A stretch of 64,000 nt of DNA from Rotaria socialis (lineage: Eukaryota; Rotifera; Eurotatoria; Philodinida; Philodinidae). Below, piece after piece: positions 1-10,122 of the stretch. Below the pieces are notes generated by a model, which worked only from the letters and a program-made list of their open reading frames with translations, did no database searches and was not told the DNA's origin. Each line of letters begins with the position of its first letter. Position 1 is the stretch's first letter. A program made the position numbers and the translations under genes. The stretch lies in assembly GCA_905331475.1 (NCBI GenBank), contig CAJNYU010004686.1:62001-126000 (forward strand). Reading direction: 5' to 3'.

Positions 1-430
1 CTCCTAATTAGCACAATTTTAAACTCATTAATGTCTGTCATGGGCAGGGGGGTGGGGAGTCGCAAAAATCTCGCTTTTAAACTTACACTCACCATTTTCT
101 TCGAAAATATATGTGAGTTCCACAAAAAATAAACATATTCTGGGAAGTTATTTCGAAATCATTGCTTACCACTGGCCGTACAGTTGAAGGTGAATCAGCG
201 GTTGTCTAAAATAAAAGCAACGATTAGTTTTTATCTTGTCACGATTTCTTGTTTTCGGCTCGTGATCGTATCGAAAACGTCCATCAAATGAAATACTGAA
301 TTCATTCCTAATCGTTTAATATTAAAAAGAAATAGTATTCATCATGAAATATATTACATCATATTTTCTCTAAGACACGTAGATCGATAGAGTGTTGAAC
401 AAGGCTATGAGATTTCCTTAAAATGTGCAG
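1..430. other. AT-rich stretch upstream of a terminal exon
   Basis: No convincing coding exon was found here. It is probably intron, or unrecognised upstream exons, of the plus-strand gene whose last exon seems to start at 431. It ends in a usable acceptor (tgtgcag). A G-run lies near base 45-57. Confidence 0.3.
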
Positions 431-586
431 GAAAAAACATCGTTGCTTATTCTTACGTCTCCAGATGAAGATGTGGCCATAGTTCATTTATTGAAATATA
501 AAACTGAATTATCTAGAACCAGAAATCAATTTGAAACTAAATACACAGAATTATCACATTTTATGAATGATAAAATTCAATGGTAA
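431..586 (+). CDS. Putative last exon of a plus-strand gene entering from the left
   Basis: After an acceptor ending at 430, an open frame of 51 codons runs to a TAA at 584-586. The peptide starts EKTSLLILTSPDED and continues as a charged, probably helical tail (KYKTELSRTRNQFETKY) ending in DKIQW. I do not recognise the family. It stops 17 bases before the stop codon of the convergent SHARPIN-like gene, which is the spacing expected of two compact genes meeting tail to tail. The rest of the gene would be outside the window. It could also be a chance open frame after a chance acceptor. Confidence 0.35.
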   Translation, partial: EKTSLLILTSPDEDVAIVHLLKYKTELSRTRNQFETKYTELSHFMNDKIQW

Positions 587-602
587 AATAAAATAATCAT
601 GA

Positions 603-1893
603 TTAGTCTGTCGGTTTCGCTGTACATGTGAGACATCGCTGTTGATGTTGATCATTCCGTGTATTGCAAGCGAAACATGTCCAAGGACCCTGCCGTACAC
701 GAAAAGAAACAAGTCTTATTTCTAATGAAATTACGCTAGCAGATATACTTGCAGTTCTATTAAATGTTCTTGGATATGATAAGAAGAATAAAATGAATAA
801 AGAGTTTGGTCCAACATTTAAATCTTTCATTGTCGAATCATCATGGGCTAAGCAGCCGTTAACAAAAAAATATTGATTATTTGGCGGATATTGATATGCA
901 AATTCGAACTAAAACAAAATCTGATCATTTCCATAAAGCTGAACAGATTTTTTTACATACAGCCGCACGTAATTCTCGCACTTTTGTAAAACGAAAGACA
1001 TCAATAGGAATTTTACCACCGTTTTGATCAATACCATATTCATCACCATCTAGTTGAACTTGAATTCTATAAGAAAATATTAATATTAGCAAGAAATAAT
1101 TTCGTTAACATACGTGAATGATGCTTCATCGTTTTGTTTTTTTAATGCTTTTGCTTGCAGTCGAATATGTTGTGAGGCGAATTGTGAAGCTAATTGAACA
1201 GCCGCAATTTCATCACCTTCTTGAATATATTTATTGAGACGCTGAATATCAAGTAGAAGTTCTAAAAATAGATTGAATTTTTGATCATGTTCACATTAAA
1301 TGAAATATTATATTGGTCAAAAACAAAGTTTATACGATAACTAATCTACATTCAAATCTTACCTTTAGCAGGAACAACATTTATAGGGGGTATATCAATT
1401 TTGCCCTGAATCATCTCGTAGGGAATTTCCTTGTCTTCACTAATATTATCTTCTTCTTCCATATCTTCATTGGATGATTGTGAATTTGAATCATCTCTGG
1501 ATATTGTATTTAGCTGTTCGATGCAAACATCTAATGCGTCATGAAATTTTTCAATTGTTTGTGCAAACAACCATAAGAAATAAATTCCGGAAGAGCCACG
1601 AATTTCATCAGGTTGATTGATTCCGTCACCGCGTTTATATTGTTCGGGTTTTCGCAATGGAACGTTAAAGATCTCCTAAAATAAAATATTTGTTTCTTTA
1701 ATTGATTATTTAGTTCAACTATTTTCATAGCTACTAGTTTATTGTTATCGACATCGACAGCTCGTATTGAATAATCAGCAAAATTATATTGTCTCAATTC
1801 AATGATTGACCTATCAGAATAGTTGATGTCAGGACGTTTCGGATTGTCTGGACGGTATTGAATACGACATTTACTATAAGCTGCAAGGTCCAT
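603..1893 (-). CDS. SHARPIN-like protein: PH-like, LTM, ubiquitin-like, NZF finger
   Basis: Five exons join in frame (1893-1735, 1675-1363, 1261-1114, 1066-961, 908-603) into 343 aa. In vertebrates SHARPIN and HOIL-1 hold HOIP in LUBAC, the E3 that builds linear ubiquitin chains in NF-kB and cell-death signalling. Seen here: an N-terminal beta-rich PH-like region (about 1-125), an acidic linker, a helical LUBAC-tethering-like segment (IQRLNKYIQEGDEIAAVQLA), a ubiquitin-like fold split over exons 4 and 5, and a C-terminal NZF/RanBP2 finger with W-x-C-x2-C-x3-N-x6-C-x2-C (WTCFACNTRNDQ...RCLTC). The domain order equals that of SHARPIN. It has no RING, so it is not a full HOIL-1. It is the only one of the four local paralogues with the finger. 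The paralogue 5' to it on the same strand starts at 3283. Membership of a LUBAC complex is inferred. Confidence 0.8.
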
Positions 1894-2053
1894 TTTATCT
1901 AAATTAGAATAGCAATAAAAGAAAAACTTTTTATAGAAAGCGAACACAATATTGTTATCACAATAAAAGCAAAAAAATGAATTATTTTTAACTACATGAT
2001 GCAAAAATGATGATTCGAAAATATGGATAGATAAAGAAGTTCGATTTAAAACT

Positions 2054-3283
2054 TCACCATGACGGAATTATAAAAAGAACAAAAAGTGAATTTGTTTGAA
2101 TGTTTAACTCGTGCATAGTCATTTTATCATGAGCTAAATGTCCATTAACAAAAAGACTTTGATTCGTTGGTAGGTTATGTTTAGAATATTCTAACTATGA
2201 AAGAAAATTGTTGATTTAATAATAATAGTAGTTCTTATGATTTTATTTTACATACCGCAGTACGTAATTCATGAACTGTTGTTGACGGATAAACATTCAT
2301 GGAGAAATCCTTATATTGATTATTGATTCTTTCATCGGTACTATCGATTTTGATTATAATTCTATTGTATGAAATAATAAATGAATTTAAAAAGATGAAA
2401 ACTATATTTCTGAAACATACTTGATCGTCGGTTGTTCTTTCGATTGTTTAAATGAATTAACTGCAAGTGGAGCGCGTATATGAGCTAGCTTTTTACTGAG
2501 AACAGCAGCTCCATCAGTATCACCTTGTCTAATGCATTGACCCAATTTATAAACATCAACCAAAATATCTAAATCAATAGAAATTATTAATATATGATTG
2601 CTTCTCTTTTTTTTGCTAAGAAAATTCTATTCGATCATAAAAAAAATACGCAAATGTTTAATGAATTGAAAAAAAAAATATATATATATATATCTATACG
2701 TAACAAATCCTTAGTCAAATCTAGTTTAAACTTTTTTATTTGTTTCAAAAATAAATCCAAAACACTAACTTTCTAAATAATAACAGAATCGTACCATTTT
2801 CATCGTTAGGTACCACTGACTTTACTTGGATAGCATCCTTCAGTGGGCTTGGGTTTATTGTATCATTAGGCGGAGGCTCAGGCGTATGTTCAGCACATAG
2901 TTCTAATTCGGCAACACATGTCTCTAATACTCCGTAAAACGAATCTCGCCCAGCAGCATTTAGATTTAAAAAGAAGACTCCAACGCTACTACGAATTGCA
3001 TCTGGTTGATCAGCTGTTCTTCCACGTTTATATTGGTCTCCTTTTTCGAATGGAATGTTGAAGATCTCCTGCAAAAAAAATTGCGTTTTCTGTAATTAAT
3101 TGTTCGATTCAGCGATTATCATACTGTTTTATTATTGTCCACATCAATACCACGCAATGAATACTTAGCGAAATCCAATTGTCTCAATTCAATGAATGAT
3201 CTATCTGAATAATTAACTTCTGGACGTTGTTCATCCGTTGGAACGAATTGAATACGACATTTACAGTAACCTGCCACACTCAT
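2054..3283 (-). CDS. SHARPIN-like paralogue lacking the NZF finger
   Basis: Five exons join in frame (3283-3125, 3068-2795, 2568-2421, 2361-2256, 2194-2054) into 275 aa. Exons 1, 3 and 4 have exactly the same lengths (159, 148, 106) as in the neighbour at 603-1893, so the two are tandem duplicates. The start reads MSVAGYCKCRIQF, against MDLAAYSKCRIQY in the neighbour. The PH-like region is followed by a proline-rich acidic linker, a tethering-like helix pair (LGQCIRQGDTDGAAVLSKKL) and a ubiquitin-like fold. The protein ends at TGA right after the last strand (FVLFIIPSW), so the ubiquitin-binding finger is absent. It may still dimerise or bind a HOIP-like partner but should not read ubiquitin chains through an NZF. 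It is divergent with the APC15-like gene; the two starts are about 325 bases apart. Confidence 0.78.
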
Positions 3284-3608
3284 CGTATTAAAAGCTTTCG
3301 AAAACAGAACCAGAAGAAAACAAGGATGGATGCTCCGATAAAATTTCCAACGAACAGATGAATCAGTCAGCTGTTTTTGTTTTCGACGATGGAATATTAA
3401 AAAGAAATAGACAAAATTTAATAAGAAAAATGCTTTGAATTATAGAGACATGAATTTTGTCTTTACTAGGTAGTGATGTTCACAACAGGTGTTATCCAAT
3501 TAATTGTAGAGGCTTTCAAGTATATTTCTATTGGTCGAAAGCATGTGTTGAAAACTATGTTTGCAAAATTTGATTAGACACCTATTTTTTTCTTCCTCGA
3601 CAATTAAA
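3284..3608. promoter_or_regulatory. Divergent intergenic region (shared promoter candidate)
   Basis: These 325 bases separate two outward-facing start codons, of the finger-less SHARPIN-like gene and the ANAPC15-like gene. No TATA box stands out. It is the natural place for a bidirectional promoter, which I infer from layout only. Confidence 0.35.
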
Positions 3609-4084
3609 ATGTCATCGCATCTTTGGCCAACTATTGAAACATCAAAAGTTAGCTCATTATGGTTTCGGCCATTGCAAACAGGTAGAAAAATAAATTATTC
3701 TAGCTAAATAATCATATGAGTATCTTGAAATGACTTCTTTTAGTTCGCGAAGATGTTAGTCTAGCTAAATTTGAAGAAACACTTGAACAAGAACGGCGAC
3801 GTCATCTTGAAAAAGGTTTTTTCCCTCATGAATATATCGCTTGTATTTAAATTCATTTCATTCAAGGTTTAAATTTACCATTTCATGGACGAACAGAAAT
3901 GGATAATGGCGATGTATGATTATGAAAAAATCAACTGATAAGATTTGTTTCGTTTTTATTTTAGGATGATGAAGACGGAGATGAAGCTGAAGAAGAAAGT
4001 GAAGGCGGTGAGCAAGATGATGAAATGGATGCACAGCAAGGTCCTGGATCACCAGGAAACGGAGTCGGCAACGGAGTAGTATAA
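3609..4084 (+). CDS. ANAPC15: Anaphase-promoting complex subunit 15-like
   Basis: Four exons (3609-3681, 3744-3815, 3867-3913, 3965-4084) give 103 aa, against about 121 for human APC15. APC15 is a small, mostly disordered subunit that promotes ubiquitination of CDC20 and release of the mitotic checkpoint complex. Seen here: the conserved hydrophobic patch near the N-terminus (SSLWF, compare ETLWF), a charged Gln/Glu/Arg-rich helix, a short LPFHG element matching the VPIGK position, then an acidic D/E tail. The tail ends in a Gly/Pro/Asn-rich end unlike the vertebrate protein. The match rests on the order of these short features, so a remote alternative remains possible. It sits between the two arms of the SHARPIN-like cluster. 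Confidence 0.7.
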
Positions 4085-4192
4085 CATGATTTGCGTCAAA
4101 TTTATCATTCTTCTGTCAATTTTTCTGTAGATAAAGATGTTTTTCTTTCGAGAATATGATGTTTACTTGTATTTTCAGATATATTATCTTTA

Positions 4193-6487
4193 ATGGATAA
4201 GTAAGAAATAAGAAAGAAATCAAATTTATTCTTCTTTAATTTTTTTCATTTGCCAGCGAGTTCGCAGTTAAATTGGTACGAAAACAAGAATTAAACAATA
4301 GCAACATCAAATCCTATGAAAATAATGTTAGAATGAGTTATGGATATGATAATGAAAGAAATCCACGTTATATTTTCATTATAGCTGATAGCGAGGTTGA
4401 TCTTGATTGAATATTAATTTCATAAAATTCTTTTGATCGAATTCTATAGTATATCTGGACACACACACTGCAAGAATTAGAATGGGTTACGATATCATCA
4501 ATCGATGGAGTAGCTACAATTCGATCATTATGTTCTACTGTCATTATTATGTACGATAAAACCAATCAGACACTGGCTGATTTCTTTGCTAGTCTGCAAG
4601 CAATGCTTGTGCATGGTACGTTGTGTGTACCGTTTTCTTAGACCTAGTTTGGCATAGAAAATCACCGACTGCTTAATCTTGAGTGTAGTGCTATATATAT
4701 ATTCTTCTTCTAAAAGATATTTTTTGGTTACTTTTAGAACCCAAATTGACGTTGTCTGGGTCGGATTTATTACTATCAAACAAAGGTATACAGTAAAAAC
4801 TGATATTATTAATGGGACTTTGACATTTCGAATAGTGATGCATGTAAAAAAAACATCTAACATAATATAATGCCTTGCTTGGAGATCATAGATTTCAAAA
4901 TTAACAAGCAAAGCTATTCTTGGTTTCGTTACCAATGGATTACAGTGAGCTAATGATATTTTTGACTTGATACTGATTTCAATCGAATTGAGAAATCTGA
5001 TTTCGTATTTGCTATGTATAATAATGTTAGTCAGAATGTTTGTATCAAAATTGTTCAATACGACTGAGCCCTATGCCACTGTAACGATAGTTTCCGGCAA
5101 TATTGTAGGAAGTTTTCTTTTGCCATCGTATTTAACAAATAAATTTGGGTTTGAATTCATTAGATTTACTACGCTTTGAACTGATTGCATGTGCTTAAAT
5201 TCAAATTAGTTATAGGTTCATGAAATTTTAAAGTTTTGTTAAAAATAAATGGCCATGCTACGACATTTTTATTGAAAGTGTCACCTCTTTACTCTTTTTG
5301 AATTGTCAAAAATAATACTCGAGAGATTTTTCTAGGGTTAACATTCCTTGTTATCTTACTTTTCTAGCTAGAGTATTGGACATGGGCTCGTTCCATTGGA
5401 TTGGAGTTGTCTGTATTTTCTTTTCTCTGTTGTTTTTTTTTTATTAAGAATCGTGCGGATATATTAGATAACAAAGACGCATAATTTACTGCTCTAAACT
5501 TGGTGAAATAGTCTCGATTTTTAGAAGAACTCACCTTTATGAAAAATATGCGAAAATAACGGCTTGCATCTCAAGCATTTGACCAACATGTTATATAGCA
5601 CGTCGCGAAAGCTCACCATCTAAATTTATCCATAAGGGAGTGCAAGGTCGCATTCAAACCATAGATATTAAGGAATGAAATTTAGTTTTCGATGAATTTT
5701 TCTATACTATATTCGAACTCGTGTCTAATTCTATTACAAAATAATTTTGCAGACAAGAATATCTAGAAATTTATGACGAAGAAATAAATATTCTATGCAA
5801 GTGATTGGTTCACTAAACTTTCGAATTATTTTGCGTCGACTAAAAAGCGTCTTAATTTATAGGTCATGCAGAATCATCAATGATCGATGAGCTCATAAAT
5901 GCAATTAATACAGGTGCTGTGGATGAGGCTGAGCGTATCGCACAAAAAGTAGCAACATCTAAAGTCAATGTTCAATTTAGTTTGCTCAATAAAAACGATA
6001 AAGAAGAAACGAGAAAAACTGAATCAAAGGCAGCTGAGATTAAAAAGGAATCTTCTGATAATATTCTTGAGTTAGTTTTAATAATTAGTTTACATTGCTA
6101 TATTTGATCTACTTCGTTAGGTTAACGCTTAGTATTGAATCTTTAATGGAACATGATCCTTTAATAGCGTCTATCACTGTTAGTTCTGGCACAACACTAC
6201 AATCCTTAAAAGAACAAGTTAGTTTTTATGAAGAAAGAAAACTTGATTCTTATAGTGAATATTTTAACTAAAAAGTTTAATTCATAATTTAGATAGAAAA
6301 TCAATCGGGTATTAAATCTAGTAATCAATATTGGTTTGCATTTAAACGATATCCGATTCCGAATGACTATATTTTCGGATCTTCACTGCCAGTAGTTGCA
6401 ATTCAACAACAGCAGCCGTCAATCAATTATATTCGATCTGGCGATACACTAATTTTGTATATTTCTCAAACACCTCTTTCACGCTAA
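4193..6487 (+). CDS. SHARPIN-like paralogue (PH-like, LTM, ubiquitin-like), plus strand
   Basis: Six exons join in frame (4193-4200, 4257-4395, 4450-4615, 5863-6070, 6121-6217, 6293-6487) into 270 aa. The first exon carries only MD plus two bases, as in the next gene downstream. A divergent PH-like part contains NPRYIFIIADS and ends in a helix (QTLADFFASLQAML). It is followed by a tethering-like segment (DELINAINTGAVDEAERIAQ) aligned with the SHARPIN/HOIL-1 motif, and a ubiquitin-like fold starting LTLSIESLMEHDPL. No NZF: the frame stops after LYISQTPLSR. The third intron (4616-5862, about 1.25 kb) is about twenty times the usual local size. That join is the least certain, though the frame is kept. 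Role in linear-ubiquitin signalling is by family resemblance only. Confidence 0.68.
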
Positions 6488-6851
6488 AATTAAAACCAAA
6501 GAATAATTTTTTCTTATTCATTAATCTATTTCGTACAAATTTTCTATTTTATTGATGCATACCGAAAAACAAATAAACAACTTTTGTTTTGTTTTAAAGT
6601 TCTATATGCGAAAATTATCACTATTCTAGATATGGTGTGTTGATGCCTCTCAAATGTTTTAAGACAAAACATATGAAAGAATATTTCTGCGTACATGTTG
6701 ATGAACGATTGTATTTGAAGGAGTTACTCAAAACGTTAAGTAACCATCAAACTGTAATTAATAAAATTTTCAATGATTCATACAAAATCAGATTACTAAA
6801 AGAGTCACGTGTATAAAGATTTAAATTTGTTTTTCTTTCTAGATACTATTC

Positions 6852-8557
6852 ATGTCGCTGTAAGCATTGAATATGTTTTAGTATATGCTAACCGTACATT
6901 TCTTGTCTATTTTATACTAATATAAATTTAGAACAGGACGTGCTACTATTAGAATTAAAGATGAAAAAAATCCTGGTGATATTCGTAACTATTCCAATGT
7001 GAAGTTACAGCTGACAACTAGTAAATCCAATCCAAAACTTAGTCTTAAACTTCCAATCGACAATGAGGTATTTTAATATTGACGATGAGATTTAATTTCT
7101 ATAATTTTCGCACAGGTTGTTGGACGATTTAATTTAAGGGATTGCTCTTACGTAGAGAAATCATCAGCTCGCGGTACCGTAGAATGTATTCGTAATAATT
7201 CTACAGAAGAAATACTGCTTATACTGAATCCAACCGAAGAATCTGCACCGTTGTTAGAACATTTGCGAAACTATTTGACGGGTTAGTAAGATTTTATTGG
7301 AGTAAAACAAATAATTCAGTCCTGCTTCACTTTTTTAAGCTGGTCCTGAAACTGCTCGTGGATCTACACCAGAATTTGCTCGTAGACCTGCACCAGGACC
7401 TGCTCGTGTAGCTTCACCTGCAGCTATACCCGCACCTATTCCTAATGACGACGTGGATCAATTAATTAGAGCATTGAATGATAACAATACCAATGAAGCC
7501 AGTCGTTTTGCACGTAAACTTGCTTCGAATCACACAGCAGTTCAATTCTCTCTTGATATGATTAATGAATACGGAAATGCAGCACCACGACAACCACCAA
7601 AGCCTATTATACAACCATTAAAGTAAATATTATAATATTACAGTGCTCTTGTTTTCTTCGAAAGTGTCAATCGATAGATGTCGCAACAGAAGATTGATTC
7701 ATATAATGAAATCATAATTTATGCTTTTTTTGAAGCATACTCGATCAAAAAATAAAATCTTTACTTAAATATATTAAAATTAAAACATAGACTATGAATA
7801 TCATGTAATATTGTTTTCTGCAGATTCTTGACGAGGCAATATTTAAAACTTGTCGATTCGCTCAATCAATTCAGTTTCGCGTACAGTATCATGATAACGG
7901 TTAATGCATTTTATAATATAGTTAGTAGTGGATTTTACAAATGTTCAGAAGCCAACAGCGCTTAGTGAGTTTAGTCTTGGAGATGGAATCTTATGAGAGA
8001 AAAACAAAATTGTAAACTCAGAGTAGACAATCCCAAAAGCCATTTTTATCCAACATAGAGTAAATATCAAGAATTCTTTTCAGCAACTACTTCTTGACAA
8101 AAATAATTATTTCTATGAGTTTTCTTTCAGCTCGTTACTCGATATGCGACAGACAATCTACCGATAGCGTTTCTCCCCTACGAAACAAAAAATAGTATTT
8201 CAATTTAATTATGTTGCATATATCTTTAGATTGAAGCTAACAATCGAAAGCTTTTTGATTGACCAATGTACGGATGAAAAATACGATGTGACTATTCTTC
8301 CAGGAACAACTATAAAAGATCTTAAACAAATAGTAAAAACGAATACACTGCGTTGTTTCGAAATTTTTTAAACAACCCATTCTTCTTGTTTTTCTTCTCG
8401 TAAGGTCTATCGTGATACAGAAATATCTGTTCAACAGCAGTACTGGTTCATTAATCGAGAACATCTTACCGATACATATACATTTGGCGTTACAACACCA
8501 CCTGTGAAAGAAAATACAGTACTTACACTTTATATTGCTAAGCCCCAACAGAATTGA
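6852..8557 (+). CDS. SHARPIN-like paralogue (PH-like, LTM, ubiquitin-like), plus strand
   Basis: Six exons join in frame (6852-6859, 6932-7067, 7116-7281, 7340-7622, 8230-8332, 8405-8557) into 282 aa. The exon pattern copies the gene at 4193: an 8-base first exon, and a third exon of exactly 166 bases. The PH-like region (about 3-103) ends in the helix ESAPLLEHLRNYL. A Pro/Ala/Arg-rich linker with repeated PEFAR and PGPAR pieces follows, then the tethering-like helix (VDQLIRALNDNNTNEASRFA) and a ubiquitin-like fold (LKLTIESFLIDQ to LTLYIAK). No NZF. The 607-base fourth intron is long for this window. The shared exon plan shows a tandem duplication with the upstream gene. Function is inferred from SHARPIN/HOIL-1. 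Confidence 0.7.
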
Positions 8558-8706
8558 CAGCTTTTTTTCTGTGATATTTTATATTAATTCGAATTAATTA
8601 AACGCGAGAAAGAATAATTTGAATTTTGAATTTATTTTTAAAGCTTTTTTTTTCTTATTGAATTTCATTTCTATCTTTCTTTTTCTTCTTTTAATATATT
8701 TATGAT

Positions 8707-9385
8707 ATGAACGTAGTTGTATACTTCTCTATCTTATTAATGACTCGGTTTTCATGCACAGTTCAAAATTGGCAAATAAAAATCATAAATTGTAGTCTGC
8801 TCGATGCTAAAAAGCTTCATCCAAATGTAACAGCCATTGTTAATGCTGCTAATGTTTATATGCGCGGCGGTAAGCAAACAAATGAGTCAAGAAAATATGT
8901 ACACATATTTTTCTTCAACGAAACTAGGTGGCGGTCTTGATGGAGCAATCCACGCAGCAGCTGGTTCTCAATTATTAGCTGAATTAAAGCAACTTGTACC
9001 AGATAAAACTCAAACAGCACAGGTTATTGTTTCAAAAGGATATAAAACAGGTTTTGATCATATTCTACATGTTGCTGGTCCAGTTTATTCTGAGAAAAAT
9101 CGCGATGAATCTCGACGACTTCTTGAAGAAACATATAAAAATGTAATACGAGAAGCTGATAAATTAAAAACAATAACAGCACTTGGCTTAGCATCTATTA
9201 GTACGGGTATATATGGTTATCCATTGAATGATGCAGCACCAGTTGCAATATCAACCGTCGCTCGAGAATTATCACAAGCAGAAAATCTAAAAACTGTTAT
9301 TTTTACTATGTTTGAAAAACGTGAATTTGATGTATTCACAAAAGCATATGAACAATGGAGGAAAAATACTGAAAAAGATTTGTAA
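8707..9385 (+). CDS. Macrodomain protein, MacroD/YmdB-type ADP-ribosyl hydrolase
   Basis: Two exons (8707-8869, 8928-9385) give 206 aa, almost all one macrodomain. Such proteins bind ADP-ribose, and the MacroD class removes mono-ADP-ribose from acidic residues and deacetylates O-acetyl-ADP-ribose. Seen here: NAAN (Asn of the active loop), GGGLDGAIHAAAG (catalytic Asp loop, rebuilt across the intron) and SISTGIYGYP (phosphate-binding loop). All hallmarks of an active MacroD-type enzyme are present. The first about 20 residues are hydrophobic (MNVVVYFSILLM) and could be a signal or mitochondrial leader; an internal Met at 8740 would remove most of it. It lies 150 bases after the SHARPIN-like cluster on the same strand, so a link between ubiquitin and ADP-ribose signalling is tempting but unproven. 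Confidence 0.88.
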
Positions 9386-10122
9386 ATTAAAGTGTTTTCT
9401 TATTTCGATAGATAGTAGATGATGTTTTTCTTTTCATAATAAATTATGTCTGACTTGTTGTTTTTTCCTCAAAATCTGGATGCACTGAACAGCTTCATAT
9501 TTAGGAGCAATAAACGTGCATAACTTATTATTTATTTGTATGGTATAAGATATTCATTGACAAACTGAATATGAATCCGGAGTCATTGCTTGTATACGAC
9601 TGGTTGGACAGTATGTTTCTTTTCTCACTTCGATCGTTCTGTGTTGTCTCAATGATCATAACAAAAAAATATGTTAAGCAATGAAAGAAACCGTGACGTA
9701 TACCTTTGAAGATACTTGTGAATGTTTAATGAGTGTATAGAAAGGTAGATAAAAAATAGACGCTGATATATATTGGTAAATTGAGAAACATTCGATAACT
9801 TACACGTGATACGTGCACATACAGTCAGCATTTGATTGATAGCTCGAATAGATAAATAAAGACCATTCTTCAATAGCATTTACATGCAATAGAATACGAT
9901 GAAAGTTAGTAATTATGTATTTCAACGCTTTGCTCCTTTTTTTCTTACTAATTTTAAAGACTCACAATATTTTAATAACGGAAAGTCAACAAGAAAGACA
10001 TGAGATGTAAAAACAAAGACTGATAATAATTCTATTGATTCGAATAATATATTTCTTGATCATAGAACACAGGAAACAAGAACGGTTACCTGTTGTTTCA
10101 TTTACTTTTACAGGCTTTTGAA
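9386..10122. other. Intergenic region upstream of the first ABCG gene
   Basis: AT-rich, no supported gene. An acceptor-like tract (tttacttttacag) ends at 10113 just before the ABCG start, suggesting a spliced 5' leader whose first exon I could not place. Confidence 0.3.

Noticed and set aside
4528..5058. Minus-strand frame of 176 codons
   Set aside because: No domain recognised, low-complexity in places, and it overlaps a coding exon of the SHARPIN-like gene. Kept only as a note on the long intron.
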